Assembly (NCBI GenBank): GCA_963709295.1 | Contig: CAVPVW010000004.1 | Coordinates: forward strand, 316,763 to 380,762 | DNA from: JBGPQJ01 sp963709295 | GTDB taxonomy: Bacteria; Chloroflexota; Anaerolineae; Anaerolineales; Villigracilaceae | Direction: 5' to 3' | DNA: 64,000 nt | In this document: positions 1 through 8,707 of the stretch, piece after piece | Layout of the letters: every line of letters begins with the position of its first letter | How positions within the stretch are numbered: the stretch's first letter is position 1 | Made by a program: the position numbers and the translations under genes | Notes under the pieces: model-generated | The model's input: the letters and a program-made list of their open reading frames with translations, nothing else | The model's database searches: none | What the model was told of the DNA's origin: nothing

Positions 1-123
1 GACGTAGGAATTAACAATAGCCACGAAGGGCTTGCTGAAGTCCTCATCTTTCAATCCCGTTGCGCGCAATAATGCGCGATGGGGTGCCTTGTCGTAGCCT
101 TTCTTGACGGTATCTGAACGCAT
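1..123 (-). CDS. ilvD: dihydroxy-acid dehydratase, N-terminal fragment (cut by window edge)
   Basis: Only the first 41 codons lie in the window. The protein opens MRSDTVKKGYDKAPHRALLR, the characteristic IlvD start, and continues into FVAIVNSY. IlvD dehydrates 2,3-dihydroxy-isovalerate and 2,3-dihydroxy-3-methylvalerate in valine, leucine and isoleucine synthesis and carries an Fe-S cluster; the cluster ligands lie outside this window. The ATG at 123 is preceded by a purine-rich AAAGAGAGAG ribosome-binding stretch. The gene follows a leader peptide and terminator (168-322), so transcription into it is probably attenuated. Identification is firm from the N-terminus alone. Confidence 0.9.
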   Translation of the reverse strand, partial: MRSDTVKKGYDKAPHRALLRATGLKDEDFSKPFVAIVNSYV

Positions 124-167
124 GGCTCTCTCTTTGCTTCCCGCTTTGATTGGGGTAGGTACAAAAA

Positions 168-196
168 GAGAGCCGCCCTGTGGTTGGGCGGCTCTC
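168..196 (-). terminator. attenuator terminator of the ilv leader
   Basis: A perfect 11-bp stem (GAGAGCCGCCC against GGGCGGCTCTC) with a 7-nt loop is followed on the minus strand by TTTTT. It sits between the end of the branched-chain leader peptide and the ilvD start codon, where an attenuator terminator is expected. A weaker hairpin (AGTAG/CTACT, about 206-222) lies just upstream and overlaps the leader stop codon; it could belong to the alternative fold. Confidence 0.85.
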
Positions 197-217
197 ATGT
201 TCTTCGAGTAGGTGTGT

Positions 218-322
218 CTACTTTGCTTTCACCTTTGCCGTCTCAACCACAATCAGGTCCCTAATAATAAGGACCGACAGAAGAACGACAATAATGGTGA
301 TGTAATGCAAATGTGTATACAT
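218..322 (-). CDS. ilv operon leader peptide (34 aa, Ile/Val/Leu-rich)
   Basis: The ORF begins ATG at 322 and ends TAG at 218-220. Residues 8-26 read ITIIVVLLSVLIIRDLIVV: 16 of 19 residues are Ile, Val or Leu, all three end products of the pathway that IlvD serves. It lies between a consensus promoter and an intrinsic terminator immediately before ilvD, the arrangement of the enterobacterial ilv leaders. No Shine-Dalgarno sequence is visible; the predicted 5' UTR is only about 15 nt. Ribosome stalling when branched-chain aminoacyl-tRNA is scarce would be expected to prevent terminator formation. The role is inferred; sequence and placement are seen directly. Confidence 0.85.
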   Translation of the reverse strand: MYTHLHYITIIVVLLSVLIIRDLIVVETAKVKAK

Positions 323-343
323 GGGCTTTAGGTATTTCGCTCG

Positions 344-371
344 ATTATAGGCTCTTTCGGAAATAAGTCAA
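344..371 (-). promoter_or_regulatory. ilv promoter
   Basis: On the minus strand TTGACT (366-371), a 16-bp spacer and a perfect TATAAT (344-349) precede the leader peptide start at 322. The 55-bp gap to pheA (427) holds the promoter and no obvious terminator, so some aro-operon readthrough into ilv is possible. Confidence 0.75.
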
Positions 372-426
372 GGGGTAAATGTGGAATCCGGCAATATCAA
401 AGATGAAAGTTACCTTGAGCGGTGAC

Positions 427-1242
427 TCAATTCTCCTCGAACCGGTGATAACAGCCCAGCACGCGCAGCATGACCGCATACTCGCGGAGATGGTCGAGCG
501 CTTTTGCAGCCTGCGCTTCGTGTTCATCACCGATGAAGTCAATATAAAATAGATACTCCCAGGGTTTGCCCGCCAGAGGCCGTGATTCTATTTTAGACAG
601 GTCAATGTCACGTAAGGCGAAGACGCTCAACGCTTTGAACAAAGCCCCGGGCTGGTTCTTGAGCGTAAACACGATGGATGTTTTGGCAACGCCCTCCGGT
701 CTGACCGGCGTTTGCGCGACGGCAAGGAAACGGGTGTAGTTCTCGGGGTCATCTTCAATGTCTTCTTCCAGGATTTGCATCCCGTACAGTTCAGCTGCGC
801 GGCGGGAGGCGATTGCCGCGATATCACGTGTTCCCGCATCCTTGAGCATTTTTACGCTGCCGGCCGTGTCATAAACCGCCTCGGGTTTGAATCCATGCCT
901 GCGCAAATAATCCGCACACTGGCCGAGCGCCTGGGGATGGCTGATGACTTTATGGATATCCGTTGGATGAACGCCCGGCAGGGCGATCAGGCAATGCCGG
1001 ACCCGCAGGAGATGTTCGCCGGTTATGAACAGGCTATGACGCAGCAGCAGGTCATAATTCTGGTGTATGCTACCCGCCAGTGAATTTTCGATGGGGATCA
1101 AAGCCGACTCACACACTCCAGAAGAGACTGCCGCGAAAGCAGCCTCAAACAACTCGCACGGTTTTGATTCCACCGGACCAAAATACTCATAAACAGCCTG
1201 TTCGCTGTATGCTCCCGGTTCACCCTGGAAGGCAACCTTCAT
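427..1242 (-). CDS. pheA: prephenate dehydratase with ACT domain
   Basis: A 271-residue monofunctional PheA that converts prephenate to phenylpyruvate in phenylalanine synthesis. The catalytic domain (about 1-180) opens MKVAFQGEPGAYSEQA and contains the NYTRF signature with its essential Thr. The C-terminal ACT domain (about 190-271) has the GALFKAL and ESRP motifs that bind phenylalanine for feedback inhibition. There is no fused chorismate mutase; that activity comes from aroH at the head of the operon. It is the last gene of the ten-cistron aro operon, 35 nt after the aminotransferase. Start and length are normal for the family. Confidence 0.95.
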   Translation of the reverse strand: MKVAFQGEPGAYSEQAVYEYFGPVESKPCELFEAAFAAVSSGVCESALIPIENSLAGSIHQNYDLLLRHSLFITGEHLLRVRHCLIALPGVHPTDIHKVISHPQALGQCADYLRRHGFKPEAVYDTAGSVKMLKDAGTRDIAAIASRRAAELYGMQILEEDIEDDPENYTRFLAVAQTPVRPEGVAKTSIVFTLKNQPGALFKALSVFALRDIDLSKIESRPLAGKPWEYLFYIDFIGDEHEAQAAKALDHLREYAVMLRVLGCYHRFEEN

Positions 1243-1277
1243 GCGTTCGCTCCATTCAAGTGATGGTCAGGCACTAT

Positions 1278-2450
1278 TCACTGCCTTTCTGTCCAATCCA
1301 AAATAGCCCGGAATCCCGCTTCCACATCCGCATCAGAAGCACACGTAGACATGCGTACAAACCCTTCGCCAAAATCTCCGAACGCCGAGCCGGGGACGAG
1401 CCCGACGCCGGCTTCGATGAGAATTCGCTCGCAGATCTGCAGCGAAGGCAGATTGAGCGCACGTAGATCCAGGAAGAAATAGAATGCGCCCATCGGCGGA
1501 GTGATACGCACAGGGCTTTCGCCTGTATCTCCAGCAATATCCAATACCCGTTGACGGCGTCGGGCATAAGCCGCGCGCATTTCCGTAGCGGACCGTTGAA
1601 CTCCGGGATCGGTGAGTGCGAACGCAGCGGCTTTTTGTACGAACGGAGCCACACAGGTGATCGAGTTTTGCCCGGCTTTCAAGGCATTGTCAATTACTTT
1701 GGCAGGGGCGGCGAGGTATCCCACACGCCAGCCTGTCATGGCATAGGTCTTGGAGAGACTATGCACGACCAGGGTGTGTTCCCTGGCGCCAGGGATGGCA
1801 GCGGCGGAGGTGGGCTTTTCAGCATAATAAAGGTTTTCGTAAACTTCATCGCTGACGATCCAAAGGTTGTGGGCGGAGGCAAACTCATGGAGTTTTTGCA
1901 GATACTCACGGGAAGGATAAGCGCCTGTCGGGTTGGACGGATAATTGATGACGATCACCTTGCTGCGAGGCGTGAGCGCTTTCTCCCAGGATTCAAACGC
2001 CGGGAGGAAGCCTTTCTCCGCCGGAGCAGGGACGCGAATCACATTGCCTCGCAGCATGACTGCCATGTTCGCGTGGGTTGCCCAGGTGGGGTCCGGGATG
2101 AGCACGTCATCCCCGGGGTTCAGGATGGATAGCATGGCGGCGTAATACGCGTGAATCCCGCCGTGCGTGACCATCAGCTCCGCATCCGGATCGTAAACGA
2201 CTCCGTTGTCACGTTCCAGTTTGAGTGCCGCTGCTTTTCGCAATTCCAGCAGACCCTGGCTGGGAGCATAATGCGTTGCCCCATCCTTCAAGGATTGCAG
2301 AGCTGCATCGATCACCGGCTGCGGCGTGGCGAAATCCGGATCGCCCACCTGCAGTGGAATGACTGGATGGCCGGCCGCCTTGAAAGACAGGATGCGGTCG
2401 TTCAGCGAAACGGTGGGGGATTGGCGGATCAGTTCGAACTGAGTATTCAC
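1278..2450 (-). CDS. class I aminotransferase (aspartate/aromatic type)
   Basis: A PLP-dependent fold-type I aminotransferase of about 390 residues. Visible motifs are NYPSNPTGA (substrate and PLP binding), SDEVYENL, and SLSKTYAMTGWRVGY with the Schiff-base lysine; the C-terminus has the FVRMST arginine region. Inside an aro operon the likely role is transamination of phenylpyruvate and hydroxyphenylpyruvate, or of prephenate to arogenate. Aspartate aminotransferase activity is also plausible. The open frame extends upstream to 2552 over the aroQ end, but the GTG at 2450 has a well-placed GGAG and gives the family length; an ATG at 2477 is the alternative. Confidence 0.88.
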   Translation of the reverse strand: MNTQFELIRQSPTVSLNDRILSFKAAGHPVIPLQVGDPDFATPQPVIDAALQSLKDGATHYAPSQGLLELRKAAALKLERDNGVVYDPDAELMVTHGGIHAYYAAMLSILNPGDDVLIPDPTWATHANMAVMLRGNVIRVPAPAEKGFLPAFESWEKALTPRSKVIVINYPSNPTGAYPSREYLQKLHEFASAHNLWIVSDEVYENLYYAEKPTSAAAIPGAREHTLVVHSLSKTYAMTGWRVGYLAAPAKVIDNALKAGQNSITCVAPFVQKAAAFALTDPGVQRSATEMRAAYARRRQRVLDIAGDTGESPVRITPPMGAFYFFLDLRALNLPSLQICERILIEAGVGLVPGSAFGDFGEGFVRMSTCASDADVEAGFRAILDWTERQ

Positions 2451-2506
2451 ATCATCTCCAGACACTCTTATACCCATACGAAATGAACTTCCGTGGTAAT
2501 TCTTTC

Positions 2507-2932
2507 TCAGGCTTCCAACAACGCCATCAACCCAAGTACATAGGATCTCCATCCGAATCCCGTGATTTTTCCCTTACAGACGGCCGAGATCATGGAATGA
2601 TGCCTGAATTCCTCGCGCGCATACACGTTCGACAGGTGAACCTCGACGACGGGGATCCCTATCGACGCTATGGCATCGCGCAGGGCAACCGATGTATGAG
2701 TGTAACCCCCGGGGTTGAACACCACCCCGTTTGCCCACGTGCGTGCCTCGTGCAAGGCGTCAATCAACGCACCTTCGTGATTCGATTGATTACACTTCAC
2801 ATCCGCGCCATGTGATTTTCCCAACTCGACCAGCCTGGCGTTGATCTCATCCAATGTCATTGAGCCGTAGATTTCCGGCTCACGCGTCCCCAGCAGGTTC
2901 AAGTTCGGTCCATGTAAAACCAGTATCTTCAT
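2507..2932 (-). CDS. aroQ: 3-dehydroquinate dehydratase, type II
   Basis: A 141-residue type II dehydroquinase that forms 3-dehydroshikimate, the third shikimate step. It begins MKILVLHGPNLNLLGTREP, the family signature with the catalytic Tyr replaced in alignment by IYG further on (PEIYGSMTLDEI). NPGGYTHTSVALRDAI and VEVHLSN provide the active-site Asn and His residues. The start overlaps the end of aroKB by ATGA, implying translational coupling. Unrelated to type I AroD. Confidence 0.96.
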   Translation of the reverse strand: MKILVLHGPNLNLLGTREPEIYGSMTLDEINARLVELGKSHGADVKCNQSNHEGALIDALHEARTWANGVVFNPGGYTHTSVALRDAIASIGIPVVEVHLSNVYAREEFRHHSMISAVCKGKITGFGWRSYVLGLMALLEA

Positions 2933-4480
2933 CTTTCCTCCAAAACCATTTCCAAATCGTCCACGTCCACAAGTTCGACCCGTCCGATCTCCGCAGGCAA
3001 AGCAAAACGAACGGTGTCCCTTGATTTCTTCTTGTCCATGCGCATGGCGCGGAGCAGGTCCTCCCGGGGTAATTCCTTGGGGATATTGATAGGCAGCCTC
3101 AGCGCTGAAAGCGTTTCGGCAACCGCTCCGGACAAACCTTGGCTTGCAACCGCTAATCGTTCAGCAAGTTTCGCTTCCGCCACCATCCCGATCGCCACAG
3201 CTTCGCCGTGCCTTAGTTGAAAGCTGCTGACCAGTTCAACGGCATGGCCGACCGTATGACCCAGGTTCAGCGTGGCACGGATGCCTCTTTCGTATGGATC
3301 CTCTTCGATAACTTGTATTTTCACCGCCACTGCGCGTTTGATTATTTCTTCGAGATTGTTGTTTACCCAGTCCAGGCCATTCGCGCACATCTTGAATAAA
3401 TCCGGGTCGGAGATGATTCCTGCCTTTACCACTTCGGCCAGGCCGGAGATTAATTCAGCTTCCGGCAAGGTTTTCAATATCTGCGGGTCCGTCAGTACCA
3501 ATTTCGGCGGATAAAATGAGCCGATGAGGTTTTTGCCTTCGGGCAGGTCAAAGCCTGTCTTGCCGCCGATGGACGCGTCCACCATGGCGAGCAGTGTGGT
3601 GGGCATGGCCACCCAGTTTACCCCGCGCATGAAGGTGGCAGCGGCAAAACCTGCCAAATCGCCGACCACCCCTCCGCCCAATGCGATGATCGTGGACTTG
3701 CGGTCCGCCCCATTCTCGATGAAATCATGCCAGAGCCTGCTCAGGGTATCCAAGTTCTTATAAGCTTCGCCTGCTGGAATGGCTAACAAGCCTGGATTGA
3801 AACCGGATTGACGCAGGGAGGCCACGATCTTATCTGCATGGAGTGACTCTACGTTGGTATCGGTCACAACCATTGGATTCTTGAGATCACGCTCATGGAG
3901 CATATCGCCAATCAACTCCATGCCATTATTTTTCACGATGACATCGTATTGACCCATTGCCGATAAATGATACCGACCCAAAGCAATCTGGACCTGATGG
4001 GCATTTTGCTCAGCCGTCTTCCCGTCGACGGGAATGCTCAACGGGAATGAGTGGTAGTGCTCCTCCCGTCTGGCGAGCAGGGACGGTAATTTTTCCTCCA
4101 AGCTCCCCTGCAGCAATGGACGCTTATTCGAATCAGACTTTAAGTCTATTCAGCACGGTCGCACTTTCCGCTTTGAGCAATACCACTCTGCCGTTTTCCT
4201 CAACCAGCGTGCGATTTTCAACACGCAGCAGTGAACCACCCCCTAAGGCGATCACGCTGTCCTTGCCCGGCATCACGCCCTGTAATGACACCGACTCCAG
4301 ATCGCGAAAAGCGGATTCACCCTGCCGCTCCATAATTTGTGGGATGGTCATTCCCGCTTTTGCTTCGACAGCCTGATCCAGGTCGATAAAGGGCATTTCC
4401 AGGTTATTTCCGAGAATCTGCCCGATGGTCGATTTTCCGCATCCAGGCGGTCCGTAAAGGAAGATATAATTCATGCTCAT
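2929..4480 (-). CDS. aroKB: shikimate kinase-3-dehydroquinate synthase fusion, one frameshift
   Basis: The first half is shikimate kinase (P-loop GPPGCGKST, FIDLDQAVE, ALGGGS) and the second is 3-dehydroquinate synthase (GGGVVGDLAGFAAATFMRG, DASIGGKTGFD, HGEAVAIGM). As written the kinase frame stops at 4133 after about 115 residues. Its missing C-terminus (RPLL, LLARREEHY, DGKTAEQNAHQV) reads on in the aroB frame with no start between, so the two domains form one polypeptide of about 516 residues. Dropping one base of the AAA run (TTT at 4139-4141) restores the reading LNRLKSDSNKRPLLQ. The start at 4480 overlaps the aroC stop (ATGA). The frameshift looks like a sequence error; a recoding site is less likely. 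Confidence 0.9.
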
Positions 4481-5643
4481 TCCCAAAAAATGTGCGGGAT
4501 GTTATCCATTTGTAAATCTTCGAGGCGTGCTTTTCGAAGTTGTTCGAACCTTGGTTTCATTTCATTCATTGAATCCCCGCCAAGTTTTTCGATCAATGCG
4601 TCCGCCAGCACGAACGCAGCCATGGCTTCAAGGATCGGCACCGCGCGCGGAACGGGGCAGAAGTCGGAGCGTTCATAGTTGGTCGGGGATTCCCTGCCGG
4701 TTGCCAAATCAACCGTTTGCTGCGGGGTCAATGTCGTTGCGATCGGTTTCATCGCGGCGCGGATAACGATCGGCTGCCCGTTGGAAATGCCTGCCTCGAT
4801 GCCGCCAGCCCTGTTGGACAGGCGATGAATGGTCGCGCCTTCCAGTCCGATGGGGTCATGCGCCTGGGTGCCTGGGAGTCTTGCATTTTCAAAGGCATCC
4901 CCGATTTCAACCCCTTTAATCGCCTGCACAGACATGATCGCCATGGCCAGTCTGCCTTCGAGGCGTTTGTCCCATTGGGCAAAGCTCCCCAGGCCGACAG
5001 GTACGTTCAGGGCGACAATCTCGATCACGCCGCCCAAGGTGTTTTTACCGTGGATGGTCCTTTCGATGGCGTCCCGCATTTTCGCCGCGGATGATTCGTC
5101 CGGGCACCGGACCTCGGATTCTTCCGCGCGGGCAAATCGCTCCGGGTAGGGCATTTCACCGAAGTCGGTTTGCACTTCGCAGATGGAAGAGACATATCCT
5201 CCGATGACGATTCCAAACTGGGCAAGGAAGTGTTTGCAGATGGCACCGGCTGCGACGCGCATGGCAGTTTCCCTTGCGGAAGCCCGTTCGAGCGCAGGGC
5301 GTAAATCCTTGTAGCCATACTTCACCGCGCCGCTCAGGTCGGCGTGACCGGGTCGTGGCGCGGTCATCGGCTCGATGGCCTTGCCTTTCCACTTGACGTG
5401 ATCTTCATTTTCAACGAGCAGGGCAATCGGGGCTCCCGTCGTTTCACCGGCCAGGATGCCCCCGAGGATCTGCACGCTATCTTTCTCGATCTTCATCCGT
5501 CCGCCTGAGCCGTATCCCTTTTGACGTCGAGCCAGTTCAAGGTCAATGAGGGATGCCGTGATGGGCAGCCCGGCGGGGATTCCATCGAGGATGGCGGTCA
5601 AGGCCTTGCCGTGTGATTCGCCTGCGGATAAAAATCGTAACAT
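4477..5643 (-). CDS. aroC: chorismate synthase
   Basis: A full-length 388-residue chorismate synthase, which eliminates phosphate from EPSP using reduced FMN. It opens MLRFLSAGESHGKALTAIL; GYGSGGRMKIEKD, RPGHADLSGAVKY and ASARETAMRVAAGA are diagnostic, as is the C-terminal TGRESPTNYERSDFCPVPRA region. No flavin reductase domain is fused. It lies 22 nt after aroE and overlaps the aroKB start by 4 nt. Confidence 0.97.
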   Translation of the reverse strand: MLRFLSAGESHGKALTAILDGIPAGLPITASLIDLELARRQKGYGSGGRMKIEKDSVQILGGILAGETTGAPIALLVENEDHVKWKGKAIEPMTAPRPGHADLSGAVKYGYKDLRPALERASARETAMRVAAGAICKHFLAQFGIVIGGYVSSICEVQTDFGEMPYPERFARAEESEVRCPDESSAAKMRDAIERTIHGKNTLGGVIEIVALNVPVGLGSFAQWDKRLEGRLAMAIMSVQAIKGVEIGDAFENARLPGTQAHDPIGLEGATIHRLSNRAGGIEAGISNGQPIVIRAAMKPIATTLTPQQTVDLATGRESPTNYERSDFCPVPRAVPILEAMAAFVLADALIEKLGGDSMNEMKPRFEQLRKARLEDLQMDNIPHIFWE

Positions 5644-5665
5644 GAGCTCTCCAGGTTTATGGTTG

Positions 5666-6496
5666 TTAATTCATCGCTTCAAACAGGACCGAACGACTGG
5701 GGCAAAGCCCGGTCCAAATTTCAAAGGCGAGGGCGGCTTGTTCGATAAGCATGCCCAAGCCGGTATGGGCAGTCAATCCTTGCGCCCGGGCATCTTTCAC
5801 CAATTTTGTCTCGCGCGGGTTGTAGACCAGATCGTAGATTACCGCCTGAGGTGGAAAAGGTAATTCCGGCCAGGGAGATAGGTCGCTGTGCGGAGCCATT
5901 CCCAGCGGGGTGGTGTTGACGATCAATTTCGGGGTTGAAGATTGGAATGCCCGATCGTTGATTTCCACGATTTTAATGCCTTTGAACTGCCTGGCCAATT
6001 CACCGGCTTGATCAATTCGCCGCGCGGCAACTGTAACCTTCCAGCCGTCACGGGTCAAGGCATGGACAACGGCTCGCGCTGATCCGCCTGCCCCAAGAAT
6101 TAAGGCAGAGGATTTCTCATAGGAATTTAAAAAGTGGGTTATCCGTTTCAGATCGGTTAAGAATCCCGCCGCGTCCGTGTTGTCTCCAATAAGTTTATGG
6201 TTATCCATGTAAACCGTATTGACTGCACCAATGGCCTTTGCGGTCGGCGTCAGTTCATCGAGCAAAGGGATGACCGTTTGTTTGTGCGGAATGGTAACGT
6301 TCAATCCGTGAATTTCTTTTTTGCGAACGCGAGTCACAAGATCATTTAAATCCTGGGTGTCATCAGGCCTGACGGGAAACAGTAAATACTCGCCTTGCAA
6401 TCCACACGAGGCCATTGCGGCAGCATGGATTTTTGGGGAGAGGCTGTGATCGAGAGGATAGCCGGCGAGTCCAAGTCTGAGTTCAGAGGGTTGCAT
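5666..6496 (-). CDS. aroE: shikimate dehydrogenase
   Basis: A 276-residue NADPH-dependent shikimate dehydrogenase reducing 3-dehydroshikimate. The substrate-binding domain shows HSLSPKIH and LNVTIPHKQ with the catalytic lysine, then NTDAAGF with the paired aspartate. The Rossmann domain has LILGAGGSARAV followed by VTVAARR, whose Arg residues suit NADP. NTTPLGM and the C-terminal TGLGMLIEQAALAFEIWTG are typical. This is the orthodox biosynthetic enzyme; a divergent relative sits at 42405-43373 in the catabolic island. Confidence 0.96.
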   Translation of the reverse strand: MQPSELRLGLAGYPLDHSLSPKIHAAAMASCGLQGEYLLFPVRPDDTQDLNDLVTRVRKKEIHGLNVTIPHKQTVIPLLDELTPTAKAIGAVNTVYMDNHKLIGDNTDAAGFLTDLKRITHFLNSYEKSSALILGAGGSARAVVHALTRDGWKVTVAARRIDQAGELARQFKGIKIVEINDRAFQSSTPKLIVNTTPLGMAPHSDLSPWPELPFPPQAVIYDLVYNPRETKLVKDARAQGLTAHTGLGMLIEQAALAFEIWTGLCPSRSVLFEAMN

Positions 6497-6506
6497 AAGT
6501 TTATAT

Positions 6507-7849
6507 CTAGGGGCCGATCATTTCACTCTGTGGATGGCGATATAACATTTCAAGCACTTCGAAGAAATTCGGGAATGTTTTCGAAACACATTCCGGGTTT
6601 TCGATGGTCACACCGGGGACACGGAGACCGATCAGTGAAAAAGCCATGGCCATGCGGTGGTCTTTGTAGGTCTGGATGTTGGCAGGAACGAAGTGCTTGC
6701 AGGGGTGAATGGTCAGACCATCTTCATGCTCTTCGACCTGCACGCCAAGCCGTGCAAGCTCGATGCTTGTCGCGTGGACGCGATCCGTCTCTTTGGTGCG
6801 GGCGGAGGCAATGCCGCGAATCCTTGTTGGAGAAGATGCAAAGGGCGCAATCGCAGCCAGGGTTTGAGCGGTGTCGGGGATGTCACGCATGTCCATGTCT
6901 ATCCCGCAAAGTTCCGGGGGACCGGTTACGGATACGCAGCCATCTTTTTCTGAAACAGCGCATCCCATTTGGTCGCAATACATTGAGAAAGCCCAATGTC
7001 GCCTTGCTTTGAGTTGAGCGATATATTTTCCACCATGACCCTGCCTCCGCAGATTGCAGGCGCAGCAAAGAAATAGGAGGCCGCGGAGGCGTCGGTTTCG
7101 ATCTCATAGGTAGTTCGAGGTTTGTAATGCTTAAGCGGGATTTGGAAGGATCGATATCCATTTCGTTGAATCCCCACGCCGAAATCGCGCATGACGGAGA
7201 GTGTCATATCCACGTACGGTTTTGAGTTGAGCTCGGTTGAAAGCGAAATTTCAATTGGATTGTCTGCGTATGGGGCAACCATCAACAAGGCCGACAAGAA
7301 CTGCGAGGATATAGCTCCGGCCATTTGCGTTTTACCGCCAGGCAGGCCGGATGCGATGATTTTGACAGGCGGGCAAACGCCTGAATAATCGGTCATTGAC
7401 GACCAGTCAGAGACGTTAACTGGACCGAGATTGGCACCCAGTGAGCGGAGCGCCTCGATCAAATCACCGATGGGGCGTTCCCGCATCCGCTCATCGCCGT
7501 CCACGATGAATTCTCCATGCCCCAGCGTTAAAAATGCGGTCAGGAATCGGGCAGCTGTCCCCGCGTTGCCAATGAAAAGTGTGGCGTTATCGGTTGGGAT
7601 ATTCCCACCCAGCCCGGTGACGGTCATTTCATGTGTTCTTTCGTCCAACAGGACTTCGAAGCCCAGTGTTTGCAAAGCTTTGGTAAAGTAAAGTGAGTCA
7701 TCGGAAAACAGCGCGTTGGTGAGACGGGTTTTCCCCACTGCCAAAGAGGCAATGAGCAACGCGCGGTTGGTCAACGACTTCGAGCCCGGCACGCGGACGA
7801 CCGCATCGAGGGGGTGGGTGATTGGGCGGATATGCATCTCAATGCTCAA
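6507..7849 (-). CDS. aroA: EPSP synthase, interrupted by two close frameshifts
   Basis: 5-enolpyruvylshikimate-3-phosphate synthase. The first 290 or so residues carry PGSKSLTNRALLIA and GNAGTAARFLTAF; the last 150 carry RGIASARTKETDR and YKDHRMAMAFSLIG. Between them the frame breaks at SKQGDIG. Removing one G from GGG (6992-6994) gives FLNVL, and removing the C at 6975 gives DQMGC, which together match the family's QGDxxFxxVLxxMGC block and yield 446 residues. Two breaks 18 nt apart in an otherwise perfect, essential operon gene suggest consensus error over decay. The start overlaps the tyrA stop. Confidence 0.9.
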
Positions 7850-8706
7850 CGAGTCATTAGTTCACTGTATCGAGATTCAGCTTTATTCAAGAGTGTTTGC
7901 AGCCGGGAATCATCCCTTTTTTCAAGTGCAGTTCCGAACTCGTCCAGAACGGCGCGAAAACGATGGACTGCTTCGACCACATTCTCCCGGTTCGATTGAA
8001 GAACACCCAGCATCATTGAGGAGGATGTCCCTGCCAGCCTGCTCGTGGATCTGAAACCGGGGCCGATGAGGGGAATGGCATTATCCTGTGTCACCAGCGA
8101 AAGCGCGGACGAAAGAAGAAATGGCAAGTGGCTGGTCGCTGCCAGGACGCGGTCATGCTCCTCGGCGTCGAGGATGACTGCCTGGGCTCCAATCGCTGCG
8201 ATGATCTGCTTCGCGGCAGATAATGCCCGTGCGGAAGTTCTTTCCAGCGGTGTGAGGAGAAATGGCGCGGCATGGTAGAGAGTCCGCTCGGCGTTGGCAA
8301 GCGAGAGTTTTTCCTTTCCGCAAAGCGGATGCCCGCCGATGGGGGTGAAACGATCCGGCAGGCGCGACATGGCCTCGACGATCGAGCCCTTCGTCGAGCC
8401 GAGGTCAAGGACGACGCATGGGTCCGGCATGAATGTTGGCAACTGCTCTAAAAGGTTCAAGATCGCCGGGACTGGTGCGGCCAGGATGACCATGTCGGCA
8501 CCGGGCAACAGTTGGGCGGGGTCGCTGTCCGCATGGTCCACGATGTTCTGACGGCGTGCCAATTCGAGCGTGGCCTGATCCGAATCGATCCCATAGACCG
8601 AGGCGCACCTGCCTTTCAGCGCCAGCGCCAGCGAGCCGCCCATCAATCCGAGCCCGATGATCGCGATGCGGGACCGGGAGAGAATAAAGCCTTCTTCACC
8701 AGGCAT
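7846..8706 (-). CDS. tyrA: prephenate (or arogenate) dehydrogenase
   Basis: A 286-residue TyrA that oxidatively decarboxylates prephenate, or arogenate, toward tyrosine. The N-terminal Rossmann motif IIGLGLMGGSLALAL is followed by YGIDSD, an acidic residue after beta-2 that favours NAD. DLGSTKGSIVEAM, GGHPLCGKE and ATSHLPFLLSSAL, with the catalytic and substrate-binding His residues, are present. No ACT or chorismate mutase domain is fused, so feedback control must lie elsewhere, possibly at attenuation. It starts one base after the aroF stop and overlaps aroA by 4 nt. Prephenate and arogenate specificity cannot be told apart here. Confidence 0.92.
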   Translation of the reverse strand: MPGEEGFILSRSRIAIIGLGLMGGSLALALKGRCASVYGIDSDQATLELARRQNIVDHADSDPAQLLPGADMVILAAPVPAILNLLEQLPTFMPDPCVVLDLGSTKGSIVEAMSRLPDRFTPIGGHPLCGKEKLSLANAERTLYHAAPFLLTPLERTSARALSAAKQIIAAIGAQAVILDAEEHDRVLAATSHLPFLLSSALSLVTQDNAIPLIGPGFRSTSRLAGTSSSMMLGVLQSNRENVVEAVHRFRAVLDEFGTALEKRDDSRLQTLLNKAESRYSELMTR

Positions 8707-8707
8707 G

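Noticed and set aside
712..1083. Plus-strand open frames opposite pheA and similar frames opposite most minus-strand genes
   Set aside because: Mirror frames of conserved genes; none has recognisable domains or ribosome-binding sites.
6507..7849. aroA as a pseudogene
   Set aside because: Both halves are well conserved, the operon is otherwise intact, and many other genes in the window carry the same kind of single-base indel.
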